From: Saprospiraceae bacterium | GTDB taxonomy: Bacteria > Bacteroidota > Bacteroidia > Chitinophagales > Saprospiraceae | DNA length: 5,839 bases | Assembly (NCBI GenBank): GCA_007128085.1 | Contig: SKYC01000417.1 | Location: forward strand, 1-5,839 | Reading direction: 5' to 3' | Part shown: one piece after another, positions 5,277 to 5,839 of the stretch | Position numbering within the stretch: position 1 is the first letter of the stretch | How the letters are laid out: each line of letters opens with the position of its first letter | Position numbers and translations under genes: made by a program | Notes under the pieces: generated by a model | Told to the model about the DNA's origin: nothing | Databases searched by the model: none | The model's input: the letters and a program-made list of their open reading frames with translations, nothing else

Positions 5277-5839
5277 CTATCCGTAAATTTCCTCTAAGAT
5301 TTGAGCCAGGCGAATACCCGCTGCCAATAATCTTTCCTCCACGATGTGGTAGTATTTGAAAATGTAGCGATATCGTATTTCACCGCTTTCGGGTATATCG
5401 TAAATATAGGGGCGCAATTCAGCCGCTTCCATCAACCAGTGCTTTGGACCGCCGGCTTCGTACTCCTTTACCCGTTCGGGGGTAATTTGTCTTTTCAGTT
5501 CAGTGGCGATCTCCGTGTAGCTCATGCGCTGATGTTCAATCAGGTGGTAGTCCCATACCGCGTGTAAATTGGTGGAACGATTGAAAAAAGTCACTCTGAC
5601 ATCGTTGCCGCCCCGGTCACCGGGTTGCCCCACATGCAGGGGCTGATGGAGGTCTCCCACCAGGTGAATAAGCATCTTCAGCTGGTCCCTTTCCTCTTTT
5701 TCGGTCAGTTTTCCGGACTTAAGGTTTTCCCTCAGAGTCAGAAGGGCGCTGTAGGCATCTCCGCTTTCCTCCTGAATCGACGGATCGTATTTTCCATCCA
5801 CCGTTGTAATCCAATGCCAGGTTCTGGTGTAATTATAAC
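5277..5839 (-). CDS. S1/P1-type zinc-dependent nuclease, C-terminal part (5' end outside window)
   Basis: S1/P1 nucleases hydrolyse single-stranded DNA and RNA, and often 3'-nucleotides, with a three-zinc site; bacterial members are usually exported. The frame is open to the right edge: 186 residues are present and the N-terminus, with the catalytic Trp1 and any signal peptide, lies outside. Most of the zinc ligands are visible (fragment numbering): His8 in TWHWITT, His58 and Asp62 in LIHLVGD, His68 in HQPLH, and His92 and Asp96 in NLHAVWD. Their spacing equals P1 His116/Asp120/His126 and His149/Asp153. GDRGGNDVRVTFF (73-85) is the usual segment between them. The C-terminus (KYYHIVEERLLAAGIRLAQIL) is the normal closing helix, so the 3' end is complete at the TAG (5277-5279). 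The GTG at 5801 lies inside the domain and is not the start. The gene converges with yqeY across an 85-base gap in which no strong terminator is seen. Confidence 0.94.
   Translation of the reverse strand, partial: YNYTRTWHWITTVDGKYDPSIQEESGDAYSALLTLRENLKSGKLTEKEERDQLKMLIHLVGDLHQPLHVGQPGDRGGNDVRVTFFNRSTNLHAVWDYHLIEHQRMSYTEIATELKRQITPERVKEYEAGGPKHWLMEAAELRPYIYDIPESGEIRYRYIFKYYHIVEERLLAAGIRLAQILEEIYG

Noticed and set aside
1..5839. CRISPR array, tRNA, rRNA, insertion sequence or defence cassette
   Set aside because: No spaced direct repeats, cloverleaf sequences, transposase motifs or terminal inverted repeats were seen.

Overview
This window looks like a piece of a Bacteroidota chromosome (Flavobacteriia- or Sphingobacteriia-like; the class is inferred from protein style, not proven). 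The reasons are the sequence character of the SecA, PdxA and RsmA homologues, A-rich leaders that mostly lack Shine-Dalgarno sequences, and moderate GC with AT-rich gaps. Most of the content is housekeeping.

Layout from left to right: (1) the C-terminal half of secA on the + strand, cut by the left edge (1-1424). (2) A + strand gene for an exported protein of about 242 aa with a signal peptide and a DUF3108-like ending (1561-2289). (3) A 305-base gap (2290-2594) with no conventional gene. It holds a textbook sigma-54 (-24/-12) promoter pointing right, followed by a run of hairpins and a terminator-like stem with a T-rich tail. I read this as a candidate sigma-54-dependent small RNA of about 130 nt. 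(4) pdxA on the - strand (2595-3662), convergent with the candidate RNA. (5) A divergent promoter region (3663-3836). (6) rsmA/ksgA on the + strand with a GTG start (3837-4649), then a 95-base gap and a YqeY/GatB-like gene (4745-5191). (7) A convergent S1/P1-type nuclease gene on the - strand, cut by the right edge (5277-5839).

The protein genes cover independent core jobs: protein export (SecA), pyridoxal phosphate synthesis (PdxA), 16S rRNA dimethylation (RsmA), a small tRNA-amidotransferase-related protein (YqeY) and a probably secreted zinc nuclease. I see no mobile element, CRISPR array, tRNA, rRNA or defence system. The most interesting item is the sigma-54 promoter with its untranslated downstream transcript between the exported-protein gene and pdxA. 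Its 3' end overlaps the pdxA stop codon. Two short reading frames that overlap the stop codons of upstream genes (2289-2360 and 4642-4740) are weaker leads.
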